DNA from: VRUE01 sp963753585 | Lineage (GTDB): Bacteria; Actinomycetota; Thermoleophilia; Solirubrobacterales; 70-9 | DNA length: 64,000 nt | Reading direction: 5' to 3' | Assembly: GCA_963753585.1 (NCBI GenBank) | Contig: CAVWCU010000001.1 | Coordinates: 186,001-250,000, forward strand | In this document: in pieces, positions 46,575 to 54,034 of the stretch | Position numbering within the stretch: position 1 is the stretch's first letter | How the letters are laid out: each line of letters opens with the position of its first letter | Notes under the pieces: generated by a model | What the model was told of the DNA's origin: nothing | Databases searched by the model: none | The model's input: the letters and a program-made list of their open reading frames with translations, nothing else | Translations under genes and position numbers: made by a program

Positions 46575-46823
46575 ATGCTTTACGCGCTGATGGGGTTCGT
46601 GCACGCTGCCGTCGAGGCGAGGGTCCGAGCGATCCGTTCGCTGGCGGCCGGCGAGCGGGGGCAGGGAACGGTCGAGTACGTCGGCCTGATCCTGCTCGTA
46701 TCGCTGCTGATGGTGGGGATGGTCGCTGCGATGAAGGGATTCAACGGGAAACAGGGAACTGAGTTGGCCGACGTGATCGTCGACAAGATCAAGGAGGCGG
46801 TGGACAGGGTGGCGTTCAAATGA
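46575..46823 (+). CDS. Flp/type IVb pilin-like small protein
   Basis: 82 aa. ATG 46575 follows AGAGGAGG at 46561-46568. The sequence G-E-R-G-Q-G-T-V-E-Y-V-G-L-I-L-L has the class-III prepilin form: cleavage after a Gly, Glu at +5, then a hydrophobic helix (about residues 38-60). The N-terminal leader of about 30 residues is long. Flp pilins normally sit next to tad genes, but no prepilin peptidase or tad assembly gene is in this window, so the assembly machinery must be elsewhere or absent. Confidence 0.78.
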   Translation: MLYALMGFVHAAVEARVRAIRSLAAGERGQGTVEYVGLILLVSLLMVGMVAAMKGFNGKQGTELADVIVDKIKEAVDRVAFK

Positions 46824-46828
46824 AGTTC

Positions 46829-46858
46829 TTGACTATTCAGGGGGAATGAGCTTATGCT
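46829..46858 (+). promoter_or_regulatory. Promoter after the pilin gene
   Basis: TTGACT at 46829-46834, 18-nt spacer, TATGCT at 46853-46858. It would drive the InlB-repeat gene at 47083 through a leader of about 215 nt. Confidence 0.5.
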
Positions 46859-46913
46859 GCGGCCAAGCTCGGGCGCGTCGCATCGATTTGACGCCAGGGC
46901 TACCCCAGTGGGA

Positions 46914-46942
46914 GGAAGGGCCGCGGACCCCGCGGTCCTTCC
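46914..46942 (+). terminator. 13-bp hairpin in the leader of the 47083 gene
   Basis: Arms 46914-46926/46930-46942 pair with one G-T wobble and a 3-nt loop. It has no T tract and lies downstream of a promoter, so it could be an attenuator or 5' stabiliser rather than the pilin terminator. Confidence 0.4.
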
Positions 46943-47082
46943 GTATCAAGAGCCATTTCCCGAAGATTGCACGCCTTTTTCCAGGGTAGTGGCCGAATGT
47001 TCGCCTTGAGATTTTTCCGCAACTTTCTTGGTTAGACTGCTGTTTTTATAGACATGACCAGACCCCACTCGGAGGCATCCTT

Positions 47083-50046
47083 TTGAAAAAATTCAGTCCG
47101 CACCATGCCGCTAACCGCGATGGCAGGCCGTCTTCGAGCTTCCGTCTGGTCCTCCTCGTCCTGGCCGTCGCCGGCTTCCTTCTCGTTCCGGTCAGCCAGG
47201 CCGCCGCAGTCGACTTCCCCCTGAACATCACGACCGACGGCAGCGGTGAAGGCACGTTCGAATGCGACGTGGAAGGCGGCGGGGCCGAACCCTGCGAGGA
47301 CGAATACGAAGAAGGAACCGAGCTGAGCCTGATCGCGGAGCCCGAAACAGGTTCCGAATTCGTTGAATTCTACGGCGACTGCGGCCCCGGCGAGTGCGAA
47401 CTGACGATGGACGAAGAACACAACGTCACCATCACCTTCGAAGCCCTGGAAGAATTTTTCCCGCTCGCGATCGACACGGCGGGCAACGGTACGGGCGAAG
47501 TCGAATGCGACGTGGAAGGCGGCGGGGCCGAGCCCTGCGAAGAAGAATATCTCGAAGGCACCGAGCTGACCCTGGTTGCGAACCCCGACCCGGGATCCGA
47601 ATTCGTCGAATGGATAGGCGATTGCGACCCCGAAGACTGCGAACTGACGATGGACGAAGAACACAGTGTCACCGCGCTCTTCGAACTCGAACCTGAAGAA
47701 TTCGACCTTGAAATCAACTTCGACGGTTCGGGCACGGGCGATGTCGAATGCGAAGCCCAGGAAGGCCCTGAAGAGTGCGCAGCGGAATACCCTGAAGGGA
47801 CCGAGCTGACGCTGATCCCGGTCGCCGACGAAGATTCTGAATTCGCAGGCTTCTCGGACGACTGCACGGGTTTGACCTGCGAGTTGACGATGGACGAAGA
47901 CAAGTCGGTTACCGCGACCTTTGAAGAAGAGGGGGGCATGCGGGACCTGGACATCAACATCGTCGGCGAAGGCGAAGTCGAATGCGAGGTCGACGGAGGC
48001 GATGCCGAACTCTGCGAAGACGAATATGAAGCCGGCACCGATCTGAGCCTGGTCGCCACCCCTGAAACCGGCTTCGACTTCGACGGCTACAGCGCCGGCA
48101 CCGGCTCGGCCAGCGCCTGCACGGGCCTGACCTGCGACTTCACGATCAACGCCGACAGCTCGGTGACCGCGACGTTCGAGCCCGAGGCGCCGGCAGAATT
48201 CGATCTGGACATCAACATCGTCGGCGAAGGCGAAGTCGAATGCGAGGTCGACGGAGGCGATGCCGAACTCTGCGAAGACGAATATGAAGCCGGCACCGAT
48301 CTGAGCCTGGTCGCCACCCCTGAAACCGGCTTCGACTTCGACGGCTACAGCGCCGGCACCGGCTCGGCCAGCGCCTGCACGGGCCTGACCTGCGACTTCA
48401 CGATCAACGCCGACAGCTCGGTGACCGCGACGTTCGAGCCCGAGGCGCCGGCAGAATTCGATCTGGACATCAACATCGTCGGCGAAGGCGAAGTCGAATG
48501 CGAGGTCGACGGAGGCGATGCCGAACTCTGCGAAGACGAATATGAAGCCGGCACCGATCTGAGCCTGGTCGCCACCCCTGAAACCGGCTTCGACTTCGAC
48601 GGCTACAGCGCCGGCACCGGCTCGGCCAGCGCCTGCACGGGCCTGACCTGCGACTTCACGATCAACGCCGACAGCTCGGTGACCGCGACGTTCGAGCCCG
48701 AGGCGCCGGCAGAATTCGATCTGGACATCAACATCGTCGGCGAAGGCGAAGGCGAAGTCGAATGCGAGGTCGACGGAGGCGATGCCGAACTCTGCGAAGA
48801 CGAATATGAAGCCGGCACCGATCTGAGCCTGGTCGCCACCCCTGAAACCGGCTTCGACTTCGACGGCTACAGCGCCGGCACCGGCTCGGCCAGCGCCTGC
48901 ACGGGCCTGACCTGCGACTTCACGATCAACGCCGACAGCTCGGTGACCGCGACGTTCGAGCCGACCCCGCGCACGCTGACGGTGACGAAAGCCGGCACCG
49001 GTGACGGCACCATCCAGTGCAAATTCAACGGCGGCGCAGCCGGCGCCTGCACAAGCCCCAAACCCAACGGCACCACGGTCGAAATCATCGCCACGCCGAA
49101 CGGCAGCTCCACCTTCACGGGCTTCAGCGGCGGCACCGGCTCGATCAGCTGTACGGGCCCCGGCAACTGCTCCTTCACGCTCAACGCCAACAGCACGGTC
49201 ACGGCGACGTTCACCCTGATCCAGCGCACGCTGACGGTGACGAAAGCCGGCACCGGTGACGGCACCATCCAGTGCAAATTCAACGGCGGCGCAGCCGGCG
49301 CCTGCACGAGCCCCAAACCCAGCGGCACCACGGTTGAAATCATCGCCACCGCCAACGCCGGCTCCACCTTCGCCGGCTACAGCGCCGGCACCGGCTCGAT
49401 CAGCTGCACGGGCACCGGCAACTGCTCCTTCACGCTCAACGCCAACAGCGCGGTCACGGCGACGTTCAACCTCACACCCGTAGTCGAAGAATTCGCCCTG
49501 ACGGTCGTCAAAGCGGGTAGCGGCTCGGGCTCGGTCACCTGCGACGGTGGCGCCTGCGCGGCGAAATACGCCAAAGGCACCAAAGTCGCCCTCGCCGCCT
49601 CGGCGGCCTCGGGCTCCACCTTCTCCGGCTGGTCGGGAGGAGGATGCTCCGGGACCGGCGGCTGCACGGTGACGATCGAAGCCGACACCACGGTGACGGC
49701 GACCTTCACCGCCGACCCCCCGCCGCCCACCGAAGGCAAGGTCAAAGCCGCGGGCAGCGCTCAGGTCAAGAGCGGTAAGGCAAACCTCAAACTCACCTGC
49801 ACCGGTGGGCCCTGCAAAGGGACGCTGACGCTCAAAGCCAAGGTCAAGCAGGGCAAAAAAACCAAGAACCTCGTGATCGGCAAGGCGTCCTTCAGCCTCG
49901 CCGAGGGCGCCACTGCAACGCTCAAGGTCAAGCTCTCGGGCCCGGCCAAGCAGGAACTGGCCAAGGGCAAGACCGTCAAGGCAACTGCCTCCGGCACCGG
50001 CGTCACGAGCTCGAAAGTCAAGCTCAAGCCGCCGAAGAAAAAATAA
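47083..50046 (+). CDS. Secreted acidic protein of 10 InlB-like repeats
   Basis: 987 aa from TTG 47083; GGAGG at 47071-47075 is 7 nt upstream. The signal peptide ends near residue 43 (SQAAAVD). Repeats 1-7 are very rich in Glu and Asp; repeats 4-7 are near-exact copies of an 86-residue unit. Repeats 8 and 9 share the IQCKFNGGA-GACTSPKP sequence with the 40385-43648 protein. Repeat 10 and a C-terminal beta-rich domain (VIGKASFSL) lead into a Lys-rich tail. An acidic shaft with a basic end could bind cations and the wall (inference). It is followed closely by a 14-bp palindrome and rph. Confidence 0.87.
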   Translation: MKKFSPHHAANRDGRPSSSFRLVLLVLAVAGFLLVPVSQAAAVDFPLNITTDGSGEGTFECDVEGGGAEPCEDEYEEGTELSLIAEPETGSEFVEFYGDCGPGECELTMDEEHNVTITFEALEEFFPLAIDTAGNGTGEVECDVEGGGAEPCEEEYLEGTELTLVANPDPGSEFVEWIGDCDPEDCELTMDEEHSVTALFELEPEEFDLEINFDGSGTGDVECEAQEGPEECAAEYPEGTELTLIPVADEDSEFAGFSDDCTGLTCELTMDEDKSVTATFEEEGGMRDLDINIVGEGEVECEVDGGDAELCEDEYEAGTDLSLVATPETGFDFDGYSAGTGSASACTGLTCDFTINADSSVTATFEPEAPAEFDLDINIVGEGEVECEVDGGDAELCEDEYEAGTDLSLVATPETGFDFDGYSAGTGSASACTGLTCDFTINADSSVTATFEPEAPAEFDLDINIVGEGEVECEVDGGDAELCEDEYEAGTDLSLVATPETGFDFDGYSAGTGSASACTGLTCDFTINADSSVTATFEPEAPAEFDLDINIVGEGEGEVECEVDGGDAELCEDEYEAGTDLSLVATPETGFDFDGYSAGTGSASACTGLTCDFTINADSSVTATFEPTPRTLTVTKAGTGDGTIQCKFNGGAAGACTSPKPNGTTVEIIATPNGSSTFTGFSGGTGSISCTGPGNCSFTLNANSTVTATFTLIQRTLTVTKAGTGDGTIQCKFNGGAAGACTSPKPSGTTVEIIATANAGSTFAGYSAGTGSISCTGTGNCSFTLNANSAVTATFNLTPVVEEFALTVVKAGSGSGSVTCDGGACAAKYAKGTKVALAASAASGSTFSGWSGGGCSGTGGCTVTIEADTTVTATFTADPPPPTEGKVKAAGSAQVKSGKANLKLTCTGGPCKGTLTLKAKVKQGKKTKNLVIGKASFSLAEGATATLKVKLSGPAKQELAKGKTVKATASGTGVTSSKVKLKPPKKK
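47950..48963 (+). repeat. Four tandem repeats of 258 bp (last one 264 bp)
   Basis: The unit start ATCAACATCG recurs at 47953, 48211, 48469 and 48727. The fourth copy has an extra GGCGAA. Otherwise the copies look the same. Confidence 0.9.
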
Positions 50047-50059
50047 GTAGGCGGCAGGG

Positions 50060-50090
50060 GTCTAGGGCTTATCGAGATAAGCCCTAGACT
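50060..50090. promoter_or_regulatory. 14-bp palindrome overlapping a leaderless promoter of rph
   Basis: Arms 50060-50073/50076-50089 are perfect. The right arm contains TAGACT (50085-50090), a -10-like box 8 nt before ATG 50099. It could both end the upstream transcript and control rph. Confidence 0.55.
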
Positions 50091-50098
50091 CGCGCCCC

Positions 50099-50827
50099 AT
50101 GCCAGCCTCACGCAGTTACGACCGGGCACCGGCCGACATCCGGCCGGTGTCCATCGATCCGGGATACGTCGAGACCGCTGACGGCTCGGCGCTGATCTCG
50201 CTGGGCAGGACCAGGGTGATCTGCACCGCTTCCGTCGACCGCTCCGTGCCGCGCTGGATGCAGGGCCGGGGCAAAGGTTGGGTGACGGCGGAGTACGCGA
50301 TGCTCCCGGCCTCTACCGGCGAGCGCAAGACGCGCGACGTCGTCAAGGGCAAGCAGGACGGCCGCGGGGTCGAGATCCAGCGCCTGATCGGGCGCTCGCT
50401 GCGCGTGGTGGTCGATTTCAAGGCGCTCGGCGAACGCAGCGTCTACGTCGACTGCGACGTCCTCCAGGCCGACGGGGGGACCCGCTGCGCGGCGATCACC
50501 GGCGGTTACGTCGCCCTACGCCTGGCTCTTCAGAAGCTGCTCGACGCCGGTGAGATCGAGGCCATCCCGCTGACCGGCTCGATCGCCGCGGTAAGCGTCG
50601 GAATGGTCGGCGGGCGGGCGCTCTGCGACCTCGACTATGGCGAGGACTCGGGTGCCGAAGTCGACGCCAACGTCGTGATGACCGGCGAGGGCGGGCTGGT
50701 CGAGGTGCAGGCGACGGCGGAGCAGACGCCGCTCTCCCGAGCCTCGCTGGACGAGCTGCTCGGCCTCGCCGAGATGGGTATCTCCCGTCTGCGCCAGGTG
50801 CAGGAGAAGGCTGTCGGCGAGGGGTAG
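50099..50827 (+). CDS. rph: Ribonuclease PH
   Basis: 242 aa, normal family length. RNase PH trims tRNA 3' ends by phosphorolysis, using inorganic phosphate and releasing nucleoside diphosphates; it works as a hexameric ring in the cytoplasm. Visible motifs: S-Y-D-R at the N-terminus, R-L-I-G-R at 95-99 and the phosphate-site motif D-G-G-T-R at 125-129, followed by A-A-I-T-G. The ATG at 50099 lacks a ribosome site and follows a TAGACT box by 8 nt, so translation is probably leaderless. It heads a run with rdgB (6 nt later) and a CDF transporter, a gene pair (rph-rdgB) common in bacteria. Confidence 0.96.
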   Translation: MPASRSYDRAPADIRPVSIDPGYVETADGSALISLGRTRVICTASVDRSVPRWMQGRGKGWVTAEYAMLPASTGERKTRDVVKGKQDGRGVEIQRLIGRSLRVVVDFKALGERSVYVDCDVLQADGGTRCAAITGGYVALRLALQKLLDAGEIEAIPLTGSIAAVSVGMVGGRALCDLDYGEDSGAEVDANVVMTGEGGLVEVQATAEQTPLSRASLDELLGLAEMGISRLRQVQEKAVGEG

Positions 50828-50833
50828 CTCCGC

Positions 50834-51433
50834 TTGATCCTCGCCACGGCCAACAAGCACAAGCTGCGCGAGATGCGCGAACTGCTGCCCGAGCTGGCGC
50901 TGGAGCCGCTGCCGGATGGCGTCGAGCTGCCACCCGAGGAGGGCGACTCGTTTGCGCAGATCGCGCTAGAGAAGGCGCGTGCGGCCCATGCCGCCACTGG
51001 CAGGGCTGCGATCGGTGATGACTCCGGCATCGAGGCCGCCGGGCTCGGCGGCCGGCCCGGGATCCACTCGGCCCGTTACGGGGGCCCAGGGGCGAGCGAC
51101 GAGGAGAACCTGGCGAAGCTGCTGCGCGAGGTGGTGGAGGCGGGCGAGGACCGGCATGCCGCCTACCACTGTGCCCTGGCGCTTGTCGACGAGGACGGTG
51201 CCGAGCACGTCTTCGAGGGCCGTTGCGAGGGCAGCCTGGTCGAGGTGCCGCGGGGGGACGGGGGATTCGGCTATGACCCGGCATTCGTTCCCGAGGCGAC
51301 CGGCCCCGCGGACGAACGCACGATGTCGGAGCTGAGCCAGGCCGAGAAGAACGAGATCAGCCATCGTGGCGCCGCCGCGCGGCTGCTTGCCGGCCATCTC
51401 GCGGCCGGCGAGGTGGCACCGGGCGGGCGATGA
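50834..51433 (+). CDS. rdgB: dITP/XTP pyrophosphatase (RdgB/HAM1)
   Basis: 199 aa from TTG 50834, 6 nt after the rph stop, with GAGGGG at the end of rph as ribosome site. It hydrolyses non-canonical purine triphosphates (dITP, XTP) to monophosphates and pyrophosphate, cleaning the nucleotide pool. Motifs: T-A-N-K-H-K at residues 5-10 (substrate loop), D-D-S-G at 62-65 (catalytic Asp and metal), G-R-P-G-I-H-S-A-R-Y, G-F-G-Y-D-P and S-H-R-G. The stop overlaps the next ATG by ATGA. Confidence 0.95.
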   Translation: MILATANKHKLREMRELLPELALEPLPDGVELPPEEGDSFAQIALEKARAAHAATGRAAIGDDSGIEAAGLGGRPGIHSARYGGPGASDEENLAKLLREVVEAGEDRHAAYHCALALVDEDGAEHVFEGRCEGSLVEVPRGDGGFGYDPAFVPEATGPADERTMSELSQAEKNEISHRGAAARLLAGHLAAGEVAPGGR

Positions 51434-52341
51434 TCCGCACCAAAAGCGGTGCGGCGGCACTCTCGATCGCCTCCAACGCGCTGCTGATCGCGATCAAGCT
51501 GGCTGCCGCGGCGATCACCGGGTCGATCGCGATCCTCACCGAGGCGATCCACTCGCTGATCGACCTGGTCGCCTCCGTCATCGCCTTCGTCTCGGTTCGC
51601 AAGGCCGACGAGCCGGCCGACGCCGACCACCCCTACGGTCACGAGAAGGTCGAGAGCCTCGCGGCGACGATCGAGGGCCTGCTGATCCTGGTCGGGGCCG
51701 GGATCATCGTCTTCGAGGCGACGCACCGCCTCGTCGTCGGCGCCGAGGTCGAGACGATCAGCGTGGGGATCGCGGTGATGGGCTTCTCCGTGGTGGCCAA
51801 CCTCGTCGTCTCCACGGTCCTCTCGCGGCAAGCGAAGGCCCACGACTCTCCGGCGCTGGAAGGCGACGCAGCACACCTGCGCACCGACGCGATGACCTCG
51901 GCCGGCGTGCTGGTGGGCCTGGTCGTGGTCGAGCTGACGGGGAACGCCGCCTTCGACTCGATCACGGCGCTCGTGGTGGCAGGAGCGATCGTCGTCGCCG
52001 GCATCCGCATCGTTCGCCGCTCCTCGGGCGTGCTCGTCGACGAAACGCTCCCCGCTGAGGAGATGGACCGGATCGAGGTTGCGATCGCGGCCGCTCGCAC
52101 CGAGGAGGTGGCCGGCTACCACAAGCTGCGCGCCCGCCGCGCCGGCGCCCGCCGCTACATCGACCTCCACGTCCAGTACCGCTCCGGGACCAGCCTCGAG
52201 CGTGCCCACGAGCTCTCCCACACCCTGCGCGACGCGATCGAGGGAGCTATCCCGCGTGCGGAGGTCCTGATCCACGCTGAGCCGGAGACCTCGGTTCGCG
52301 ATCCCAAGCGAGCCCGTTCGGGCCCTTTTCGTGCTGGTTAG
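51430..52341 (+). CDS. Cation diffusion facilitator (CDF) metal transporter
   Basis: 303 aa inner-membrane protein with about six hydrophobic helices. CDF proteins export Zn2+, Fe2+, Mn2+ or similar ions in exchange for protons. Metal-site signatures are present: H41-S-x-x-D45 in helix 2, H67-P-Y-G-H71 after helix 2, and H149-L-R-T-D153 in helix 5. A cytosolic beta-rich dimer domain lies at about 205-290. Having His in place of Asp at the first position of the H/DxxxD pair is a known variant affecting metal choice. Coupled to rdgB by an ATGA overlap. Confidence 0.92.
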   Translation: MIRTKSGAAALSIASNALLIAIKLAAAAITGSIAILTEAIHSLIDLVASVIAFVSVRKADEPADADHPYGHEKVESLAATIEGLLILVGAGIIVFEATHRLVVGAEVETISVGIAVMGFSVVANLVVSTVLSRQAKAHDSPALEGDAAHLRTDAMTSAGVLVGLVVVELTGNAAFDSITALVVAGAIVVAGIRIVRRSSGVLVDETLPAEEMDRIEVAIAAARTEEVAGYHKLRARRAGARRYIDLHVQYRSGTSLERAHELSHTLRDAIEGAIPRAEVLIHAEPETSVRDPKRARSGPFRAG

Positions 52342-52346
52342 GCCAA

Positions 52347-52389
52347 GCCTGGCGCGAAAGTCTGACTATGTCCGACTTTCGCGCCAGGC
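52347..52389. repeat. 16-bp-arm palindrome at the 3' end of the DUF559 gene
   Basis: Perfect arms 52347-52362 and 52374-52389 with an 11-nt loop. It covers the stop codon (52366-52368) of the minus-strand gene and its inner 24 bases recur inverted at 53193-53216. Confidence 0.85.
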
Positions 52390-53214
52390 AAGGGCATGCC
52401 TTACCGCCTCCGCGGCTTCCTTGGGCCTCTCGGTCACCTGGCGGTAGCTGAGGTGGATGACGTCGTAGCCAAGCGTGCGCAGCGCTAGGTCGCGCTCGTG
52501 GTCCGCCTCGAAGGCGGCTCGTCCTCGGTGGTACCGGTAGCCATCGGTCTCGACGATCAGCTTCTCCGCCGGCCAGATGAAGTCGGCTACGAAGGGACCG
52601 ATTCGAACGTTGACGTTTGGCATCGGCAGGCGCATCTTCTTGCAGAGCCCGAGAAACAGGAACTCCAGCTCGCTGCGGGTTCCGTCCCCGGCCGTGTCCG
52701 GCCCGAGCTGCAGGCCGAGCGTCTCGGCCTGCCGGACCGCGAGCCTCAGCTCTTGGGGCGACGTTACGGGTCCGAGGTCCGAGACAGTGCGCGCAGCCGT
52801 GGTGACAGGAATTTCGAGGTGGCGCGTGACGTGGTCGGGTCTGAGAGTTGCGCTGCGGTGGACCCGGATGCCCGGCCGCTGTCGCCGTCCGCCGTAGCTT
52901 GGGACCGATACCTCCACGGCCTCGCGTCGGACGGGAAGCATCCCCCAGAGCGAGGCGGCGCTTCGGTGGCTGACCACAGCTGTTTCTCCGCACGCGAGCG
53001 CCGCCGCCATCCACCGCCCGCGAGGCGAGATCCTCCTTCGTCCCACCGCATAGACGCCGTGGTGGACACGGTGCAGACGGCCGATCTTGGCTCGGTAGAG
53101 GATCTGGTCCTTGTCGAGCCCCAGAGCCCGGAGTTGCGCCGTCGTGACAACCCCGTGCTGGCGATCGGCGATCTCTGCGATGAGCGCATCGGGCCTGGCG
53201 CGAAAGTCGGACAT
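52366..53214 (-). CDS. AbiEi-type antitoxin domain plus DUF559 endonuclease-like protein
   Basis: 282 aa. The N-terminal part (about 8-75) fits the winged-helix AbiEi_4-type domain: I-A-D-R-Q-H-G-V-V-T-T-A-Q-L followed by G-V-Y-A-V-G. The C-terminal part (about 190-280) fits the DUF559/Vsr-like nuclease fold: R-S-E-L-E, then F-I-W-P-A-E-K-L-I-V-E-T-D-G and R-D-L-A-L. Such single proteins are frequent in high-GC actinobacteria, and their role (antitoxin-like, restriction-like) is unproven. Both the ATG and the TAG lie inside copies of the same 24-bp sequence in inverted orientation, so the ends of the reading frame come from palindromes. No partner toxin is adjacent. Confidence 0.82.
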   Translation of the reverse strand: MSDFRARPDALIAEIADRQHGVVTTAQLRALGLDKDQILYRAKIGRLHRVHHGVYAVGRRRISPRGRWMAAALACGETAVVSHRSAASLWGMLPVRREAVEVSVPSYGGRRQRPGIRVHRSATLRPDHVTRHLEIPVTTAARTVSDLGPVTSPQELRLAVRQAETLGLQLGPDTAGDGTRSELEFLFLGLCKKMRLPMPNVNVRIGPFVADFIWPAEKLIVETDGYRYHRGRAAFEADHERDLALRTLGYDVIHLSYRQVTERPKEAAEAVRHALAWRESRT

Positions 53215-53237
53215 AGTCCGAATAAGGCGCCAGGCCC
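53191..53237. repeat. Palindrome at the 5' end of the DUF559 gene
   Basis: Outer arms 53191-53201/53227-53237 (11 bp) and inner arms 53207-53212/53216-53221 (TCGGAC with GTCCGA). It carries the gene's ATG near its centre. Bases 53193-53216 are the inverted copy of 52366-52389. Confidence 0.8.
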
Positions 53238-53263
53238 ACCCAGTTCTCCCCCCGGGTAATGAT

Positions 53264-53413
53264 TTAAGGACTCGGCAGCAAATTCACCGCAGCGGCCAGT
53301 CCCACAGCGACGATCGTTATCGCGTAGCCGGTGTAGTCGCTGAGACCAAAGGCCACCCCGGCGATGGCACAGATCGCTACGACGATCATCCAGGAGGCTC
53401 GGGCCAGGGTCAT
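53264..53413 (-). CDS. Small two-helix membrane protein
   Basis: 49 aa: a short start, then two hydrophobic segments (about 8-24 and 29-45) separated by a GLSDYTGY turn. It is transcribed divergently from the Roadblock-like gene and sits between it and the DUF559 gene. The composition and GC pattern look protein-like, but there is no clear ribosome site and no family I recognise. Confidence 0.45.
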   Translation of the reverse strand: MTLARASWMIVVAICAIAGVAFGLSDYTGYAITIVAVGLAAAVNLLPSP

Positions 53414-53420
53414 GGGTCGG

Positions 53421-53426
53421 TATTTT
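53421..53426 (+). promoter_or_regulatory. -10 box of a leaderless promoter
   Basis: TATTTT, 7 nt before ATG 53434. This spacing favours that ATG over the upstream TTG at 53425. Confidence 0.45.
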
Positions 53427-53433
53427 GGCCGAG

Positions 53434-53820
53434 ATGGCCGACGGTGAGATGAGCGGGGCGGTGACGGACGACGCGGCGGCCGGTGCGCTGGCCCTTCTGG
53501 GCGAGATGTCTCCCGACCTGCGCGGCGGTGCGATCCTCGATTCCGAGGGCTCGGTCCTTGCCGCCAGCGGCAGTCCCGAGCGCTGGCGCGAGGATGCAGC
53601 GACGCTGCTCGACGTCGCCGACCGTGCGGGCTCGGAGGCAGTGGAACAGCTTCACATCGCCACCGAGCAGGGAGAGGTCTTCGCCCTGCGCCACTGTGGC
53701 TTGGCCGCTGTCGCCGTGACCGACCGTTTCGCCCTCGCCTCGCTGCTCTTCTTCGACATGCGTTCGGTGCTGCGCGACCTGGCCGCCGGGGTAGACGGGG
53801 AGGCTGCCGATGCCTCCTAA
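53434..53820 (+). CDS. Roadblock/LC7-like small protein
   Basis: 128 aa from ATG 53434. The core G-G-A-I-L-D-S-E-G-S-V-L-A-A-S-G followed by an amphipathic helix and A-V-A-V-T-D-R-F-A-L-A-S-L resembles Roadblock/LC7 domains, which in bacteria often pair with small GTPases. No GTPase gene is nearby. Its stop overlaps the start of the next small gene (ATG 53810), so the two and probably tldD/pmbA form one operon. The family call rests on pattern only. Confidence 0.55.
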   Translation: MADGEMSGAVTDDAAAGALALLGEMSPDLRGGAILDSEGSVLAASGSPERWREDAATLLDVADRAGSEAVEQLHIATEQGEVFALRHCGLAAVAVTDRFALASLLFFDMRSVLRDLAAGVDGEAADAS

Positions 53821-54034
53821 GCCGCATCGTGTCCTGCTCGACCGCGTCTCGGGCTACGCCGACGAGGCGGCTGCCTACATGCGCCGCCGCCGCGTCGCCC
53901 GGCGACCCTTCGCCCGCCTCTACTACCCCGGAGGCCGGGCCAGCGACCACGCGGCCGACTCGCTGGCGGGCGGCGAGCTCTTCGTCGCCGCGGGCCGGCT
54001 GATCGAGGTCGCCGGAAAGCGCCCGAAGCCGTGA
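53810..54034 (+). CDS. Conserved-looking hypothetical protein
   Basis: 74 aa, basic, with R-R-R-R-V-A-R-R-P-F-A-R-L-Y-Y-P-G-G near residue 25. It overlaps the Roadblock-like gene at its start and the tldD GTG at its end (GTGA), a compact operon arrangement that supports it being real. No signal peptide, no membrane helix, no recognised family. Confidence 0.6.
   Translation: MPPKPHRVLLDRVSGYADEAAAYMRRRRVARRPFARLYYPGGRASDHAADSLAGGELFVAAGRLIEVAGKRPKP

Noticed and set aside
50060..50089. A simple Rho-independent terminator
   Set aside because: There is no T tract, and the right arm overlaps a -10-like box directly before rph, so a regulatory or mixed role fits better.
52347..53237. An insertion sequence
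   Set aside because: There are terminal inverted repeats, but no transposase and no recognisable target-site duplication.
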